Assembly (NCBI GenBank): GCA_000421045.1
Contig: ATWC01000005.1
Span: 62,001 to 126,000, forward strand
DNA length: 64,000 nt
Reading direction: 5' to 3'
From: Lachnospiraceae bacterium NK4A179
Lineage (GTDB): Bacteria; Bacillota; Clostridia; Lachnospirales; Lachnospiraceae
Positions 26,096 through 36,290 of the stretch are shown in pieces (position 1 is the stretch's first letter; each line of letters begins with the position of its first letter). The notes under the pieces are model-generated. The model ran no database searches. It saw only the letters and a program-made list of their open reading frames with translations, and was not told the DNA's origin. A program made the position numbers and the translations under genes.

Positions 26096-27315
26096 AAAAA
26101 GGGATCTATCTGATAGGCTGCGGAAGCGGAGATAAGAAATACATTTCTTCCGCCGCATTGGATGTGATAAAAGCGGCGGATATCGTGATAGGTGCAGGCA
26201 GGCTTATAGACTGCCTTTCAGATATCATCACATGCAAAACAAGAGCTTTGTATATGACGGAAGATATAGTTAAGGAGCTTAAAGGTTGCAGTGATGATGT
26301 TATGGCTGCCGTTATTTTTTCGGGAGATACAGGATTCTTTTCAGGAGCAGGCAAGCTTGGAAAAAGACTTGATGAAGAAGGGATAGCTTACGAAGTGCTT
26401 CCCGGCATATCAAGCCTTCAGATGCTGTCTGCAAAGATTATGGAAGATTATCAGGATGTGAATACCATATCGCTTCACGGAAGGACTGAGAATTATGAGG
26501 ATATAAAGCATGCCGTGACAGCGGCGCTTATGACCGGAAAAAAATCCTTCTTTCTGACAGGTGGCAAGGCTCATCCGGAAGATATATTCAAGGTGCTTGT
26601 GGAATGCGGCCTTGGAGATATTCAGACGGTTACGGGTGAGGATCTGTTTACGGATAAGGAAAGGATAGTGCGCGGAAGAGCATGCGAACTGGCTGATGCT
26701 TCCTTCAGTGAACTTTCGGTCGTTGTGGTCTATGCTGCCCCGGTCTATACCGGTGTGGGGAGAGGCATACCTGATGATGAATTTATCAGGGGAAGTGTGC
26801 CCATGACCAAAAGGTTTGTCAGGGCATCAGTTGTATCTGCACTAAGGCTTAGCCCCTCTGATACGGTATGGGATGTGGGTGCCGGTACTGGTTCCGTAAG
26901 TGTTGAGATTGCACTCTCATGCCCGGAGGGAACCGTATGCGCTATAGAGAAGGATACTGAAGGAGTGGCTCTTATAAAAGATAATAAAAGAAAATTCAGC
27001 TGCATGAATATGGAAATATATGAGGGCGAAGCACCTGCGGCACTTACAGAACTTCCGGTGCCGGATGCTGTATTTATCGGGGGAAGCAGCGGTAAGCTGG
27101 AGGAGATATTAAAAACAGTTTATGAGAAAAATGCGCAGGCAAGGGCGGTGATAACTGCTGTGACATATGAAACATTAAATGCATCAACGGAGATCTTTGA
27201 CAGATTAAACAGGGATTATGAGGTGACGCAGATCAGTGTGACCGAGACAGCGCACAGAGGTCGTTATCACATGCTGCAGGCACAGAACCCCGTGTTTATC
27301 ATTTCTGCAGTCTGA
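26092..27315 (+). CDS. cbiET: Precorrin-6Y methyltransferase, CbiE-CbiT fusion
   Basis: 407 residues. The N-terminal half is CbiE (YLIGCGSGDKKYISSAALDV, IFSGDTGFFSGAGKLGKRL, LPGISSLQMLSAKI). The C-terminal half, from about residue 245, is CbiT (RASVVSALRLSPSDTVWDVG, AGTGSVSVEIAL, VFIGGSSGKLEEIL). Together they methylate C5 and C15 and decarboxylate the C12 acetate. The fused arrangement equals CobL of aerobic organisms and is common in Firmicutes. ATGA overlap with cobK. Confidence 0.93.
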   Translation: MKKGIYLIGCGSGDKKYISSAALDVIKAADIVIGAGRLIDCLSDIITCKTRALYMTEDIVKELKGCSDDVMAAVIFSGDTGFFSGAGKLGKRLDEEGIAYEVLPGISSLQMLSAKIMEDYQDVNTISLHGRTENYEDIKHAVTAALMTGKKSFFLTGGKAHPEDIFKVLVECGLGDIQTVTGEDLFTDKERIVRGRACELADASFSELSVVVVYAAPVYTGVGRGIPDDEFIRGSVPMTKRFVRASVVSALRLSPSDTVWDVGAGTGSVSVEIALSCPEGTVCAIEKDTEGVALIKDNKRKFSCMNMEIYEGEAPAALTELPVPDAVFIGGSSGKLEEILKTVYEKNAQARAVITAVTYETLNASTEIFDRLNRDYEVTQISVTETAHRGRYHMLQAQNPVFIISAV

Positions 27316-27325
27316 AAGGATATAT

Positions 27326-28771
27326 ATGAGTACAGGTTTTTTGATATCAGCTCCCTCATCGGGATCGGGCAAGACTGTTGTCACGCTGGTACTGCTTGCC
27401 CTGTTAAAAAGAAAGGGCTATGCACCCGCGGCTTTTAAGGCAGGGCCTGATTATATCGATCCAATGTATCACAGGGCTGTTACGGGGGAAGCTTCACATA
27501 ACCTGGACACTTATCTGGCAGATGAGCAAACCGTGGAAACAGTATTTGAAAAATACAGCACAGGTCATGATATTTCTGTTGTGGAAGGCGCAATGGGATA
27601 CTATGACGGGATAGGCGGAAGCGTGGCAGATGCAAGTGCTTATGATGTGGCAAGGTTACTGGGGCTGCCTGTGATACTGGTAGTCACATCCAAAGGGACA
27701 GCACTTTCAGATGCAGCAGTGATAAAGGGCATGAAGGAATTCAGGCCTGATTCAGGAATACACGGAGTGATACTCAATAAGTGCAGCAGCAGGCTTTTCG
27801 AACGGATGAAACCCGTGCTTGAGAAGGAAGCCGGCATTCCTGTACTTGGATATCTTCCTTCAAATGCAGATGCAGATTTTCCTTCCAGACATTTAGGCCT
27901 CTGTACGGCAGGAGAAATAAGTGATCTGCAGGAGCGGATAGAGAGACTTGCCGCGCTGGCAGAAGGAACGATAGATACCGAAAAGATTTTGGGGATGACG
28001 CGATCCTGTGATTTGGAGTATAATACATATCTGTCTGAGGATGTTCCGGTAAGGCATGAACCTTTTAAGGATAATTCTTCGGATGATAATTCTTCGGATG
28101 ATAATTCGTCGCATGACCGTCCTCTCATCGCTGTGGCAAGGGACGAATCTTTTTGTTTCACATATGATGAGTCGATAGATATTTTGAAAGAAATGGGCGC
28201 GGACATTTCTTTTTTCAGCCCACTCAATGACACTGCCCTTCCTGAAGGCGCTGATGCGCTGTATCTTCCGGGCGGGTATCCGGAGCTCTATCTTGAAAAA
28301 CTCTCCGGAAATGAAGCGATGCTTAATGAGATACGCCTGGCAGCGAAGGATCATATGCCTATAGTGGCAGAGTGTGGCGGATATATGTATCTGTGCCGCG
28401 GGATCATGGATGATGATGGCAGATGTTACAAGATGGCAGGCCTGCTTCCCGGGATCTTAAAGAAGACTTCGGGGCTGGTGAGATTTGGCTATGCTTCGCT
28501 TCAGGCCAATGAGGAAAGCCTCTTATTTGAAAAAGGCGACAGCATCCGTATCCATTCATTTCATCATTTTGATCCTATAAGCAGTGAAGATGATGAAAGA
28601 GGAGATGCTTTCAGTTTCTGCAAGGCATCTGATAAAAGCGAGTGGAAAGAGGGCTTTGCGGGCAGCAGCCTTTATGCTGCATTCCCTCATATCTATTTCC
28701 CGGGCTGCAGGAAGGCAGTACAGCGGATGATACGCGCTGCAATAGCTTTTCATAAAGAGCGGGAAGCATAG
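27326..28771 (+). CDS. cbiA: Cobyrinate a,c-diamide synthase
   Basis: 481 residues. Dethiobiotin-synthetase-like ATP domain with SAPSSGSGKTVVTL and FKAGPDYIDPMYHRAVTG; glutamine amidotransferase domain with ALYLPGGYPELYLEKL, VAECGGYMYLCRG (nucleophile) and IHSFHHFD (histidine). It amidates side chains a and c. Between the domains, at residues 249-263, lies a Ser/Asp-rich linker encoded by a threefold 15-bp repeat. Confidence 0.95.
   Translation: MSTGFLISAPSSGSGKTVVTLVLLALLKRKGYAPAAFKAGPDYIDPMYHRAVTGEASHNLDTYLADEQTVETVFEKYSTGHDISVVEGAMGYYDGIGGSVADASAYDVARLLGLPVILVVTSKGTALSDAAVIKGMKEFRPDSGIHGVILNKCSSRLFERMKPVLEKEAGIPVLGYLPSNADADFPSRHLGLCTAGEISDLQERIERLAALAEGTIDTEKILGMTRSCDLEYNTYLSEDVPVRHEPFKDNSSDDNSSDDNSSHDRPLIAVARDESFCFTYDESIDILKEMGADISFFSPLNDTALPEGADALYLPGGYPELYLEKLSGNEAMLNEIRLAAKDHMPIVAECGGYMYLCRGIMDDDGRCYKMAGLLPGILKKTSGLVRFGYASLQANEESLLFEKGDSIRIHSFHHFDPISSEDDERGDAFSFCKASDKSEWKEGFAGSSLYAAFPHIYFPGCRKAVQRMIRAAIAFHKEREA
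28070..28114 (+). repeat. 15-bp coding repeat, three copies
   Basis: GATAATTCTTCGGAT occurs twice exactly and a third time with two changes. It encodes DNSSD-type units in the interdomain linker of CbiA. The unit length is a multiple of three, so copy-number change would not break the frame. Confidence 0.9.
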
Positions 28772-28779
28772 GGATAAAA

Positions 28780-28816
28780 GAAACCTCATACGCGGATTTT
28801 TCTTCGTGGAGATACA
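28780..28816 (+). repeat. 37-bp intergenic element, copy 2
   Basis: Identical to 20791-20827 at 34 of 37 bases. It supplies the GTGGAGATAC region before the cbiC ATG. The outer hairpin stem is retained here as AAGAAA/TTTCTT, while the inner CCGC/GCGG stem is weakened by a G-to-T change. Confidence 0.85.
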
Positions 28817-28819
28817 GAT

Positions 28820-29461
28820 ATGATAATAAAGAATCCGGCAAAAATAGAAGAGACCAGCATGCAGATCATAGGTTCCGAACTTTCAGAGATGGGCATAACC
28901 ATTCCTGAAGAGAACAGGGCGGCAGTGTTTCGTGCGATACATGCAAGCGCTGATCTTGACTATGCGACAAATCTTGTCTTTACAGATGGCGCAGTACGTG
29001 CGGGAGTGGAGGCACTAAAAAAAGGCGCAGCGATCATAACTGATACCAATATGATGCTGTCAGGGGTTCACAAGAAAAGCCTTGAAAGATACGGGAATGA
29101 TGCAGTGTGCTACATGTCAGATCCGGAAGTGGCAGCTAAGGCAAAGGAGTTGGATACTACAAGGGCTGAAGTTTCGATGATCACGGCAGCATCAAAATAT
29201 CCGGAAGGAATATATGCCGTAGGCAATGCGCCCACGGCACTTTTGAAACTGGCGGATATGATAGAGGACGGAATGCGTCCGTCGCTTGTTGTCGGAGTTC
29301 CGGTAGGATTTGTAAATATAATCGAGAGTAAGGATAGAGCATTGGAAGTCTGCAGACAAAACGGTGTACCGGCGATCATTGCCTGCGGACGCAAAGGAGG
29401 AAGCTCTGTGGGAGCGGCTATACTGAATGCGCTCATCTATGAAGCAGCAGGGCGGGAGTGA
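28820..29461 (+). CDS. cbiC: Cobalt-precorrin-8 methylmutase
   Basis: 213 residues, normal length. [20 protein letters not shown] carries the active-site histidine; [52 protein letters not shown] and [20 protein letters not shown] complete the family pattern. It moves the C11 methyl group to C12, giving cobyrinate. It is preceded by copy 2 of the 37-bp element. Confidence 0.95.
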   Translation: MIIKNPAKIEETSMQIIGSELSEMGITIPEENRAAVFRAIHASADLDYATNLVFTDGAVRAGVEALKKGAAIITDTNMMLSGVHKKSLERYGNDAVCYMSDPEVAAKAKELDTTRAEVSMITAASKYPEGIYAVGNAPTALLKLADMIEDGMRPSLVVGVPVGFVNIIESKDRALEVCRQNGVPAIIACGRKGGSSVGAAILNALIYEAAGRE

Positions 29462-29465
29462 AAGA

Positions 29466-31976
29466 ATGAAAAAATACGATGTCACAGGCATGAGTTGTGC
29501 AGCCTGTCAGGCACATGTTGAAAAAGCAGTAAAAAATGTACCGGGGGTGGAAGAGTGCGCGGTGAGCCTGCTCACCAATTCTTTGACAGTGGAGGGCACG
29601 GCTGATGAGACTGCGGTCATCAAAGCAGTAGAGGCTGCAGGGTATGGCGCAAAGCTTCACGGGGCAGTGAAGAAAGAAGATGATGGATTGTCGGATAGTG
29701 ATGACAGGAGACTGTTAAAGCGGCTTATTTATTCCGCTTCATTTCTTCTGATCTTGCTTTATTTTTCTATGGGACATATGATGCTTTCTCTTCCCGTCCC
29801 CGGAATACTTGATAATCATGTGAGTATCACGGTCATTCAGATGATACTTGCGGTGATCATTCTTTTTATCAACAGGGAGTTTTTTATTTCAGGAACAAAG
29901 TCTGTTCTTCACGGATCCCCGAATATGGATACGCTGGTAGCTTTGGGCTCAGCTGTTTCTTTTGTCTACAGCCTGGTATTCCTTTTTGTGATGATCGATG
30001 CGGCTATGGCAATGAACATGTCTTTGATAAAAGACATAGCTTCAAAGAACATTTGGTTCGAAACTGCTGCGATGATCCCATCACTTATCACAGTAGGTAA
30101 AACTCTTGAGGCATATTCAAAAGGCAGGACAACGGATGCGCTGAAGAACCTGATAAAGCTTGCACCGGAGAAGGCAACGCTTATACGTGACGGAAAAGAG
30201 ATCGAGGTCGGAATAGAAGAGGTGTGTGTTGGAGATATCTTTGTTGTGCGTCCCGGGGAAAAGATACCTGTGGATGGCACCATCACTGAGGGCAACACTG
30301 CAGTCGATGAATCGGCTCTTACGGGAGAGTCCGTGCCTGTGGATAAAGAAGCGGGTGATACAGTATCTGCAGCGACTGTTAATCAATCCGGTTTTATAAA
30401 GGCAAAGGCGGTGAGGGTCGGTGAAGACACATCGCTCTCACGCATCATACAGCTTGTATCGGATGCTTCCGCCACAAAGGCTCCCATTGCAAGGATTGCA
30501 GACAGGGTATCAGCAGTTTTTGTTCCGGTTGTGCTGCTCATCGCTGTGGCTGCTTTTGCAGGATGGCTCATCGCAGGAAAAGAGGTTTCTTTTGCGCTTA
30601 CCAGGGCTGTATCGGTTCTGGTTATAAGCTGTCCTTGTGCGCTGGGATTAGCCACACCGGTTGCGGTGATGGTAGGCAATGGAATGGGGGCAAGACGCGG
30701 CATACTTTTTAAAACAGCAGCATCACTTGAGGCAGTCGGCAAGGCTGAAATAATAGCACTTGATAAAACAGGTACCATAACGAACGGTACTCCGGTATTG
30801 ACTGATATATTTGCGGCGGAGGGAGTGAGCGAGTCGGAACTTTTAAATGCTGCTGCATCACTGGAAGCAAAGAGTGAGCATCCCTTATCCAAGGCAGTGA
30901 TGGAGTATGCGAAGCAAAAGAATGCGAAAGTATCTGAAACTACTGACTTTGCCGTGCTTCCCGGCAAGGGGCTCAAGGGGCTTTCGAACGGAAAATGGCT
31001 GTATGCGGGCAATGCTGGTTTCGTTTCAAAGAAAGCTGTTATAGATAAAAAGACAGAGGAAGCTGCGTCAAAACTCTCGGCTGAAGGCAAGACGATAGTA
31101 TATTTTGCAGAGGAAGACCGATTTCTTGGAATGGCAGCTATTGCCGATACGATAAAAAGCGACAGCGCAGAAGCCATAAGCCAGCTCAAGAACATGGGAT
31201 TAAAGGTTGTGATGCTTACCGGTGATGGTGCCGTGACAGCCAAAGCCATTGGGGAAAATGCCGGTGTAGACGACGTGATCGCAGGCGTTCTGCCGGAAGA
31301 AAAAGAGCAGGTCATAAGGAAGCTCAAAGCAGAAGGCAAGACTGTGATGGTAGGTGACGGAATAAATGATGCACCGGCGCTCACCGCAGCTGATACCGGA
31401 ATGGCGATAGGTGCAGGAACGGATGTGGCAATTGACGCTGCGGATATAGTGCTCATGAACAGTTCGCTTAAGGATGCTGCGGCCGCTGTGAGACTTAGCC
31501 GCATTGCTGTAAGGAATATTCACGAGAATCTGTTCTGGGCATTTTTCTATAATGCTCTGTGCATACCGCTTGCTATAGGATTGTATCAGCTGCTGTTTGG
31601 TTTTCCGTGGGAGCTGAAACCGGCTGTGGGAGCACTGGCAATGAGCTTCTCAAGCGTTACGGTATGTCTTAATGCGCTGAGACTCAATCTGTATGATATT
31701 TATGACACCAGGTATGATAGAATGAGAAAAGTTAAAAAAGTAGAAAGGAAGGTCAAGGAAATGAAAAAAACTATCACCATCGAAGGAATGATGTGCGGAC
31801 ACTGCGAAGCTACTGTACAGAAGGCACTTGAGGCCATAGACGGCGTGGAGAGTGCATCTGCAGATCACGTTTCCGGTAAAGCAAGCGTTACACTTTCAAA
31901 GGATGTACCTGATGAAGTGTTTAAGGAAGCAGTAGAGGCAAAGGATTACAAGTTCATCTCAATCGATGCCGAATAA
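29466..31976 (+). CDS. copA: Copper-translocating P-type ATPase with N- and C-terminal heavy-metal domains
   Basis: 836 residues. N-terminal HMA domain ([17 protein letters not shown]), membrane helices, TGES actuator, [17 protein letters not shown] (CPC, monovalent copper type), phosphorylation site [20 protein letters not shown], and hinge [17 protein letters not shown]. After the last helix pair a basic linker leads to a second HMA domain ([18 protein letters not shown], about residues 766-836) resembling the chaperone CopZ. An ATG at 31761 in front of this domain has AGGAAGG 8 bases upstream, so a free CopZ-like protein could be made from the same mRNA. It starts 4 bp after cbiC, so it seems to belong to the cobalamin operon. 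Its last 18 bp overlap the convergent tatD. Confidence 0.93.
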   Translation: MKKYDVTGMSCAACQAHVEKAVKNVPGVEECAVSLLTNSLTVEGTADETAVIKAVEAAGYGAKLHGAVKKEDDGLSDSDDRRLLKRLIYSASFLLILLYFSMGHMMLSLPVPGILDNHVSITVIQMILAVIILFINREFFISGTKSVLHGSPNMDTLVALGSAVSFVYSLVFLFVMIDAAMAMNMSLIKDIASKNIWFETAAMIPSLITVGKTLEAYSKGRTTDALKNLIKLAPEKATLIRDGKEIEVGIEEVCVGDIFVVRPGEKIPVDGTITEGNTAVDESALTGESVPVDKEAGDTVSAATVNQSGFIKAKAVRVGEDTSLSRIIQLVSDASATKAPIARIADRVSAVFVPVVLLIAVAAFAGWLIAGKEVSFALTRAVSVLVISCPCALGLATPVAVMVGNGMGARRGILFKTAASLEAVGKAEIIALDKTGTITNGTPVLTDIFAAEGVSESELLNAAASLEAKSEHPLSKAVMEYAKQKNAKVSETTDFAVLPGKGLKGLSNGKWLYAGNAGFVSKKAVIDKKTEEAASKLSAEGKTIVYFAEEDRFLGMAAIADTIKSDSAEAISQLKNMGLKVVMLTGDGAVTAKAIGENAGVDDVIAGVLPEEKEQVIRKLKAEGKTVMVGDGINDAPALTAADTGMAIGAGTDVAIDAADIVLMNSSLKDAAAAVRLSRIAVRNIHENLFWAFFYNALCIPLAIGLYQLLFGFPWELKPAVGALAMSFSSVTVCLNALRLNLYDIYDTRYDRMRKVKKVERKVKEMKKTITIEGMMCGHCEATVQKALEAIDGVESASADHVSGKASVTLSKDVPDEVFKEAVEAKDYKFISIDAE

Positions 31977-32747
31977 TCTCTTTGTATTCTCCAGGACTTT
32001 TATGCGCAGTTCTTCTTCATCCTGACTGCGCACTTCTGCGAGTTTCTGCACCACATATTTAACATTTGACGGGACATTGGGATTCTTTAATTTTTTTCCG
32101 TCGAGTCTGGGAAGCAGGTAAGGCGCATCCGTTTCCACTAAAAGACGGTCATCGGGGATAAGCTTTACCGCTTCTAACAGTTCGGCATTTCTTCTGTTAT
32201 CACATATCCAGCCGGTTATGCCTATCATGCAGCCAAGGTTAAGATATTTATCTGCTGTCTCGGGATCCCCGGTAAAGCAGTGAACGACCTGTCTGCTTCC
32301 AAAATCATATTCACGTATCAGAGAATAAAAATCCGACACGGCGCTTCTTTCATGAAGGAAAAGAGGCTTATCCACTTCCCTTGCAAGCTCTAATTGACAT
32401 TCAAATGCCGAGAGCTGTTCATTCTTGGGGGAATACATCCTGTCATAATCCAAACCGCATTCACCCACAGCCACACACTTTTTTTCAAGCAAAAGAGATA
32501 AGAGTTTTTTTCGTGTGCTTTTTTCAAAACTTTTAGCATCATGGGGATGCACACCGGCCGTAAAATATACGCCTTCATGTGTCTTACAGAATTCAAATGA
32601 CTTGATCGAGCTCCCCAGCGAAGAACCTGTGAGTATCACTCCCACACCGTTTTCTTCAGCTTCAGATACGATCTGTTCTTCAAAATTCTCAAACTGTCTG
32701 CATATGAGATTCAGTCCTATATCGATATATAAACGTTCTTTATTCAT
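31959..32747 (-). CDS. tatD: TatD family metal-dependent hydrolase
   Basis: 262 residues of the TatD type. YIDIGLNL at the N-terminus, [62 protein letters not shown] and [12 protein letters not shown] hold the metal-ligand His, Glu and Asp residues. Members are Mg-dependent 3'-5' exonucleases or RNases. The ATG at 32747 with GGAG 7 bases upstream is preferred over 32759, which overlaps that site. It follows the ABC transporter gene on the same strand by 30 bp. Confidence 0.9.
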   Translation of the reverse strand: MNKERLYIDIGLNLICRQFENFEEQIVSEAEENGVGVILTGSSLGSSIKSFEFCKTHEGVYFTAGVHPHDAKSFEKSTRKKLLSLLLEKKCVAVGECGLDYDRMYSPKNEQLSAFECQLELAREVDKPLFLHERSAVSDFYSLIREYDFGSRQVVHCFTGDPETADKYLNLGCMIGITGWICDNRRNAELLEAVKLIPDDRLLVETDAPYLLPRLDGKKLKNPNVPSNVKYVVQKLAEVRSQDEEELRIKVLENTKRLFGID

Positions 32748-32777
32748 TTGATGCTCCATTCTGATCAGCTGCGTGCT

Positions 32778-34541
32778 TTAGACATTGAGGGCGTAGTAAA
32801 GGCCCTTTTTTGCCATCAGCTCTTCATGTGTTCCCTGTTCTGCGATGCCTTTGTCGGAAATATAGAGTATACGGTCCGCATCGCGTATGGTTGATAATCT
32901 GTGCGCCACCAGAAATGCTGTCTTGTCTTTGATGATATGCTCGAGGGCCTGCTGGATCAAGGCTTCGGTCTCTGTATCTATGGCGCTGGTTGCTTCATCA
33001 AGTATTATGACCGAAGGATTCTTTAAGATTATCCTTGCAAAGCTTACAAGCTGTTTCTCGCCTGCGGAAAGACCGCCACCTCTTTCTTCGAGCACATGCT
33101 GATATCCGCCTTCCAGACGCATGATGAACCTGTCGGCAAATATCTCTTTGGCTGCGGCGATGCATTCTTCATCGCTTGCATCGGGCTTTCCGTAACGGAT
33201 GTTTTCCATTATGGTTCCCTTGAAGAGGAAGGGATCCTGCATAAGAACACCCACCTCTTTTCTGAGGGAGTGGATGGTGCAGTCTCTCACATCAATATCA
33301 TCGATCATGACAGTTCCTGCATTCACATCATAGAATCTTGTCAGCATGTTGATTATGGTCGTCTTTCCGGCTCCGGTGGGACCGACAAGTGCAATGGTCT
33401 CTCCGGGCTTTACATGAAGATTGAAGTGTTCAAGTATATTATTGTCATCTTCATATGCAAAGGTCACATCATTGAAATCAACCTTTCCCTTTGCATGTTC
33501 GAGCACCACGGCATTCTCTCTGTTTTCGATAACGGAAGGGTAGTCGATGGTATCGAAGACCTGCTCAAGATTGGAGCTCACTTCGGAAAGGTTCTGTATG
33601 ATATTGGTGATCTCCTGTAAGGGTCCCTGGAAGTTACCCATATACTGGGTAAAAAGTATGACAAGCCCGGCATTGATCGTGGAGTCACCGTTTAAGATCA
33701 TCGCAAGCGAGATGCCATATATCACAAGAGTGCCAAGGTTCCAGAATGTCTCAACGATGGGGCCGTTAAGCTCATTTCTGATAACGATCTGCCACCACTG
33801 ATTAACACACTTCCTGTGTACATCCGAATAGATATCTTCATTAATTTCGGGACGGTTGTAGTTCTTTATAACATTCTCGCCCATGATGGATTCAACAAGG
33901 AATGCCGCACGGTTAGAATTCTTTGCACGAAGCTTGCTAAAGAGCCTTCTGATGGTCTTCCTTAAAAGCAGTACAAAAAACATCATCGGTAAGACCGTGA
34001 GGAAAACGACCAATGTCAGCATCGGCGAATAGTAGAGCATAAATATCGTAACGACAAGAAGCTTTACTATGTATATGAAGAACATCATCACAAAGTTTGA
34101 AAAGAAGTTCGCCAGACCGTTGATATATTCGGTGACACGGACCACGATCTTGCCGTCCGGTCTGTTGTCAAAGTAATCAAACGGAAGCTGCTGCAGACGG
34201 TAGAATATGTCTTCACGTATCTTTGAGATAACGGAGTGTCCCATCTTACCCATGGCAACCGATTGTATCCATGTGGAGACTATCTCAAGCAGTGCTATGA
34301 ATGTCATTGCCGAGATCATCGCTGCAAGCTTGCCGTAATCCTTTGTCGGTGCCACATCATTGATTATGTCCTTAAGTATGATAGGGGGCAGGAGCGAAGT
34401 TACAGACATGATAAGCAGCATCACGGCAACAAGGATCAGAGTTTTCTTGTGGGGAACGATATATTTCCATGTCCTGCCAAGCTGTTTGATGTCTATCTTT
34501 TTAGTGATCTGTTCATCTTCGAAATATGTATTGCGTGCCAT
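32778..34541 (-). CDS. ABC exporter half-transporter (permease plus ATPase)
   Basis: 587 residues. Six membrane helices in the first 320 residues, then an ATPase domain: VGPTGAGKTTIINMLTRFYD (Walker A), LMQDPFLFKGTIMENIRYG (Q-loop), GGGLSAGEKQLVSFARII (signature LSAGE), SVIILDEATSAIDTE (Walker B with catalytic Glu), VAHRLST. It is the catalytically competent half of a typical heterodimeric multidrug-type exporter (LmrCD/BmrCD class). Its natural partner would be encoded just upstream, where only an ATPase tail fused to a toxin gene remains. AAAGGAGG precedes the ATG. Confidence 0.92.
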   Translation of the reverse strand: MARNTYFEDEQITKKIDIKQLGRTWKYIVPHKKTLILVAVMLLIMSVTSLLPPIILKDIINDVAPTKDYGKLAAMISAMTFIALLEIVSTWIQSVAMGKMGHSVISKIREDIFYRLQQLPFDYFDNRPDGKIVVRVTEYINGLANFFSNFVMMFFIYIVKLLVVTIFMLYYSPMLTLVVFLTVLPMMFFVLLLRKTIRRLFSKLRAKNSNRAAFLVESIMGENVIKNYNRPEINEDIYSDVHRKCVNQWWQIVIRNELNGPIVETFWNLGTLVIYGISLAMILNGDSTINAGLVILFTQYMGNFQGPLQEITNIIQNLSEVSSNLEQVFDTIDYPSVIENRENAVVLEHAKGKVDFNDVTFAYEDDNNILEHFNLHVKPGETIALVGPTGAGKTTIINMLTRFYDVNAGTVMIDDIDVRDCTIHSLRKEVGVLMQDPFLFKGTIMENIRYGKPDASDEECIAAAKEIFADRFIMRLEGGYQHVLEERGGGLSAGEKQLVSFARIILKNPSVIILDEATSAIDTETEALIQQALEHIIKDKTAFLVAHRLSTIRDADRILYISDKGIAEQGTHEELMAKKGLYYALNV

Positions 34542-34543
34542 GA

Positions 34544-35680
34544 TCAGTCTTCGCCTCCTTTCAGGAGGGTATCGTAGTTCACCGTGGTCTCGGCCTGTGC
34601 CTGCTGCAGACGGTAAACTTCCGCAAAGACCCCGTTCTTTTTCATCAGTTCATCAAATGTGCCGCGCTCAGCGATATGTCCGTCCTGCATGTAAAGGATC
34701 TCATCACAGTGCACAACAGATGAGAGTCTGTGGGCGGTGATGATGACGGTTCTGTCTTTGTAGTTCTTTTTGAGTTCATCGAGAAGGGCACGCTCGGTAT
34801 TCACATCAAGCGCACTCGTGGAATCATCCAGAACAAGTACGGGTGCATTCTTAAGAAATGCACGCGCTATGCTGAGACGCTGCTTCTGTCCGCCAGAGAG
34901 ACCGAGTCCTCTCTCGCCGATGATCGTATCGTAATTATCGACCAGCCCATCGATGAATTTGCTTGCCTGGGCATTCTTGGCGGCTTTCCTGATACGGGGC
35001 TCCTTTGCTTCCGGATCGGAGTATGCGATATTCGCATTGATCGTATTGGAAAAGAGGAAAACATTCTGGAACACGTATGAGAACATATTCCTCAGGGCAA
35101 ATATTTTATCAATGAATGTCCTGCTGACGGATTGAACCTTCATCGAAAAAAGTTCAAGACCATAATCAGTGATTATGTCGGGAGAGGAATCTTTTATCGA
35201 TCTGTAGATGATTGAGTCAACATCTCTTTCCTCGGTAGGGAAGGAATAGGAGACAAGAGCAGTTTCCAGTTTTACTCCGGGCATGATACCTTCCACCGGA
35301 TAGTCACTTGCAGGCTGATAGCCGAAGAGGTAATAGTTGTAATCCTTATCGCTCTCGATACTATCCCAGTTCTTGATTGGCATACCCAGTTCATCACTGA
35401 TTGGTTTGAGAATTTTGTATTTGAGCTTTTTCCTTCGGGACTCACCGATATGCTCGGAAAAGGTGATATCAATATCCTCGGAAAATCTGTTGATCAGGTG
35501 GAAACACTTTGATAAGGAAGTTCCTCCCTTGAACACTATGTCGGGATTGCTCTTTGCAAGCAGCTTTAAGATCATGGTAACGTAGTAATCCTTTTCTATG
35601 ACAGATTCTGCGATGCCGGTCTGTGCGTTGGCTTCTGTAATGACCTCTGTAAAGAGATTCTTATCTTTATGCAAGTACAT
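34544..35680 (-). pseudogene. Chimeric reading frame: truncated AbiEii-type toxin joined to the C-terminal ATPase part of an ABC exporter
   Basis: 378 codons without a stop. Residues 1 to about 196 are an AbiEii/AbiGii nucleotidyltransferase-type toxin: IVFKGGTSLSKCFHLINRFS, EDIDITFSEH and KLETALVSYSF. From about residue 196 the sequence turns into an ABC ATPase at the Q-loop: FSYVFQNVFLFSNTINANIA, GLGLSGGQKQRLSIARAFL, PVLVLDDSTSALD, IITAHRLSS. Walker A and all membrane helices are absent. Walker B ends in DD rather than DE, as in the degenerate half of heterodimeric exporters, matching the neighbouring half-transporter. The junction is at about 35090-35100. GAGG lies before the ATG. A deletion between an inserted abiE pair and the exporter gene explains it best; whether the fused protein is made or active is unknown. 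Confidence 0.85.
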
Positions 35681-36290
35681 GATCTAACCTCATTTCATAG
35701 TAATACCGAAAAGTTGAATCCGGGTATCTTCTAATATACTGGTCAACATCGTCTCTTGTGATATGGTTCGCAAGAGAATATTTTGTAATTTTTTCTCTCG
35801 CTTCATCATAATCGCTGTCAAGGTAGGAGTCCAGATTTTTTAATAATTCCAGAAGCTGGAGAACCTTAACATTCTCATCGGAGATGGGGACATTCGTCTT
35901 TCTGACGATAAAGGACTGTTTACCGATCATCACTTCCCTTACGATGGCAGCTATATTATTGCTGACGATTTCTTTCTTCATCGGAACCTGCAAAGACAGT
36001 CCGATGATGTTGGCAAAAGTGCTGCCGGAATAGTAACCGTCTGTCTTGCCGCCACGGGAGATGTACTTATACCTGGCTACGGTTTCTGGAGTCGGACCGG
36101 CGGATGAACTAAAACGGGTCTTCTTCGGAATATAATATATCCCTTTTTCATATCTCACGATTTTACCGGCATCAGCAAGAGTTTTGATCTGCTGACGGAA
36201 GTTATCACGTCTCATCCCCTCTATATGAATATCATCGAGGAAGATAGGTTCCCCATCGTCATAGTGTTCTTTCAAATATTCATAAAGCAT
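35667..36290 (-). CDS. AbiEi-type antitoxin / transcriptional regulator
   Basis: 207 residues. The N-terminal 55 residues form a winged helix-like region (FLDDIHIEGMRRDNFRQQIK, GKIVRYEKGIYYIP), the rest (ARYKYISRGGKTDGYYSGST, ANIIGLSLQVP) fits AbiEi-like antitoxins (DUF6088 type). Such proteins neutralise AbiEii-type toxins and repress their own promoter. It overlaps the truncated toxin frame by 14 bp, as in intact abiE operons. AAGGAG is 6 bases before the ATG. With the toxin truncated, it may be a relic or may act only as a regulator. Confidence 0.75.
   Translation of the reverse strand: MLYEYLKEHYDDGEPIFLDDIHIEGMRRDNFRQQIKTLADAGKIVRYEKGIYYIPKKTRFSSSAGPTPETVARYKYISRGGKTDGYYSGSTFANIIGLSLQVPMKKEIVSNNIAAIVREVMIGKQSFIVRKTNVPISDENVKVLQLLELLKNLDSYLDSDYDEAREKITKYSLANHITRDDVDQYIRRYPDSTFRYYYEMRLDHVLA

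Noticed and set aside
30383-31504. 373-codon minus-strand frame inside copA
   Set aside because: It lies fully antisense to the conserved ATPase core and is a by-product of its Ala/Ser-rich codons.
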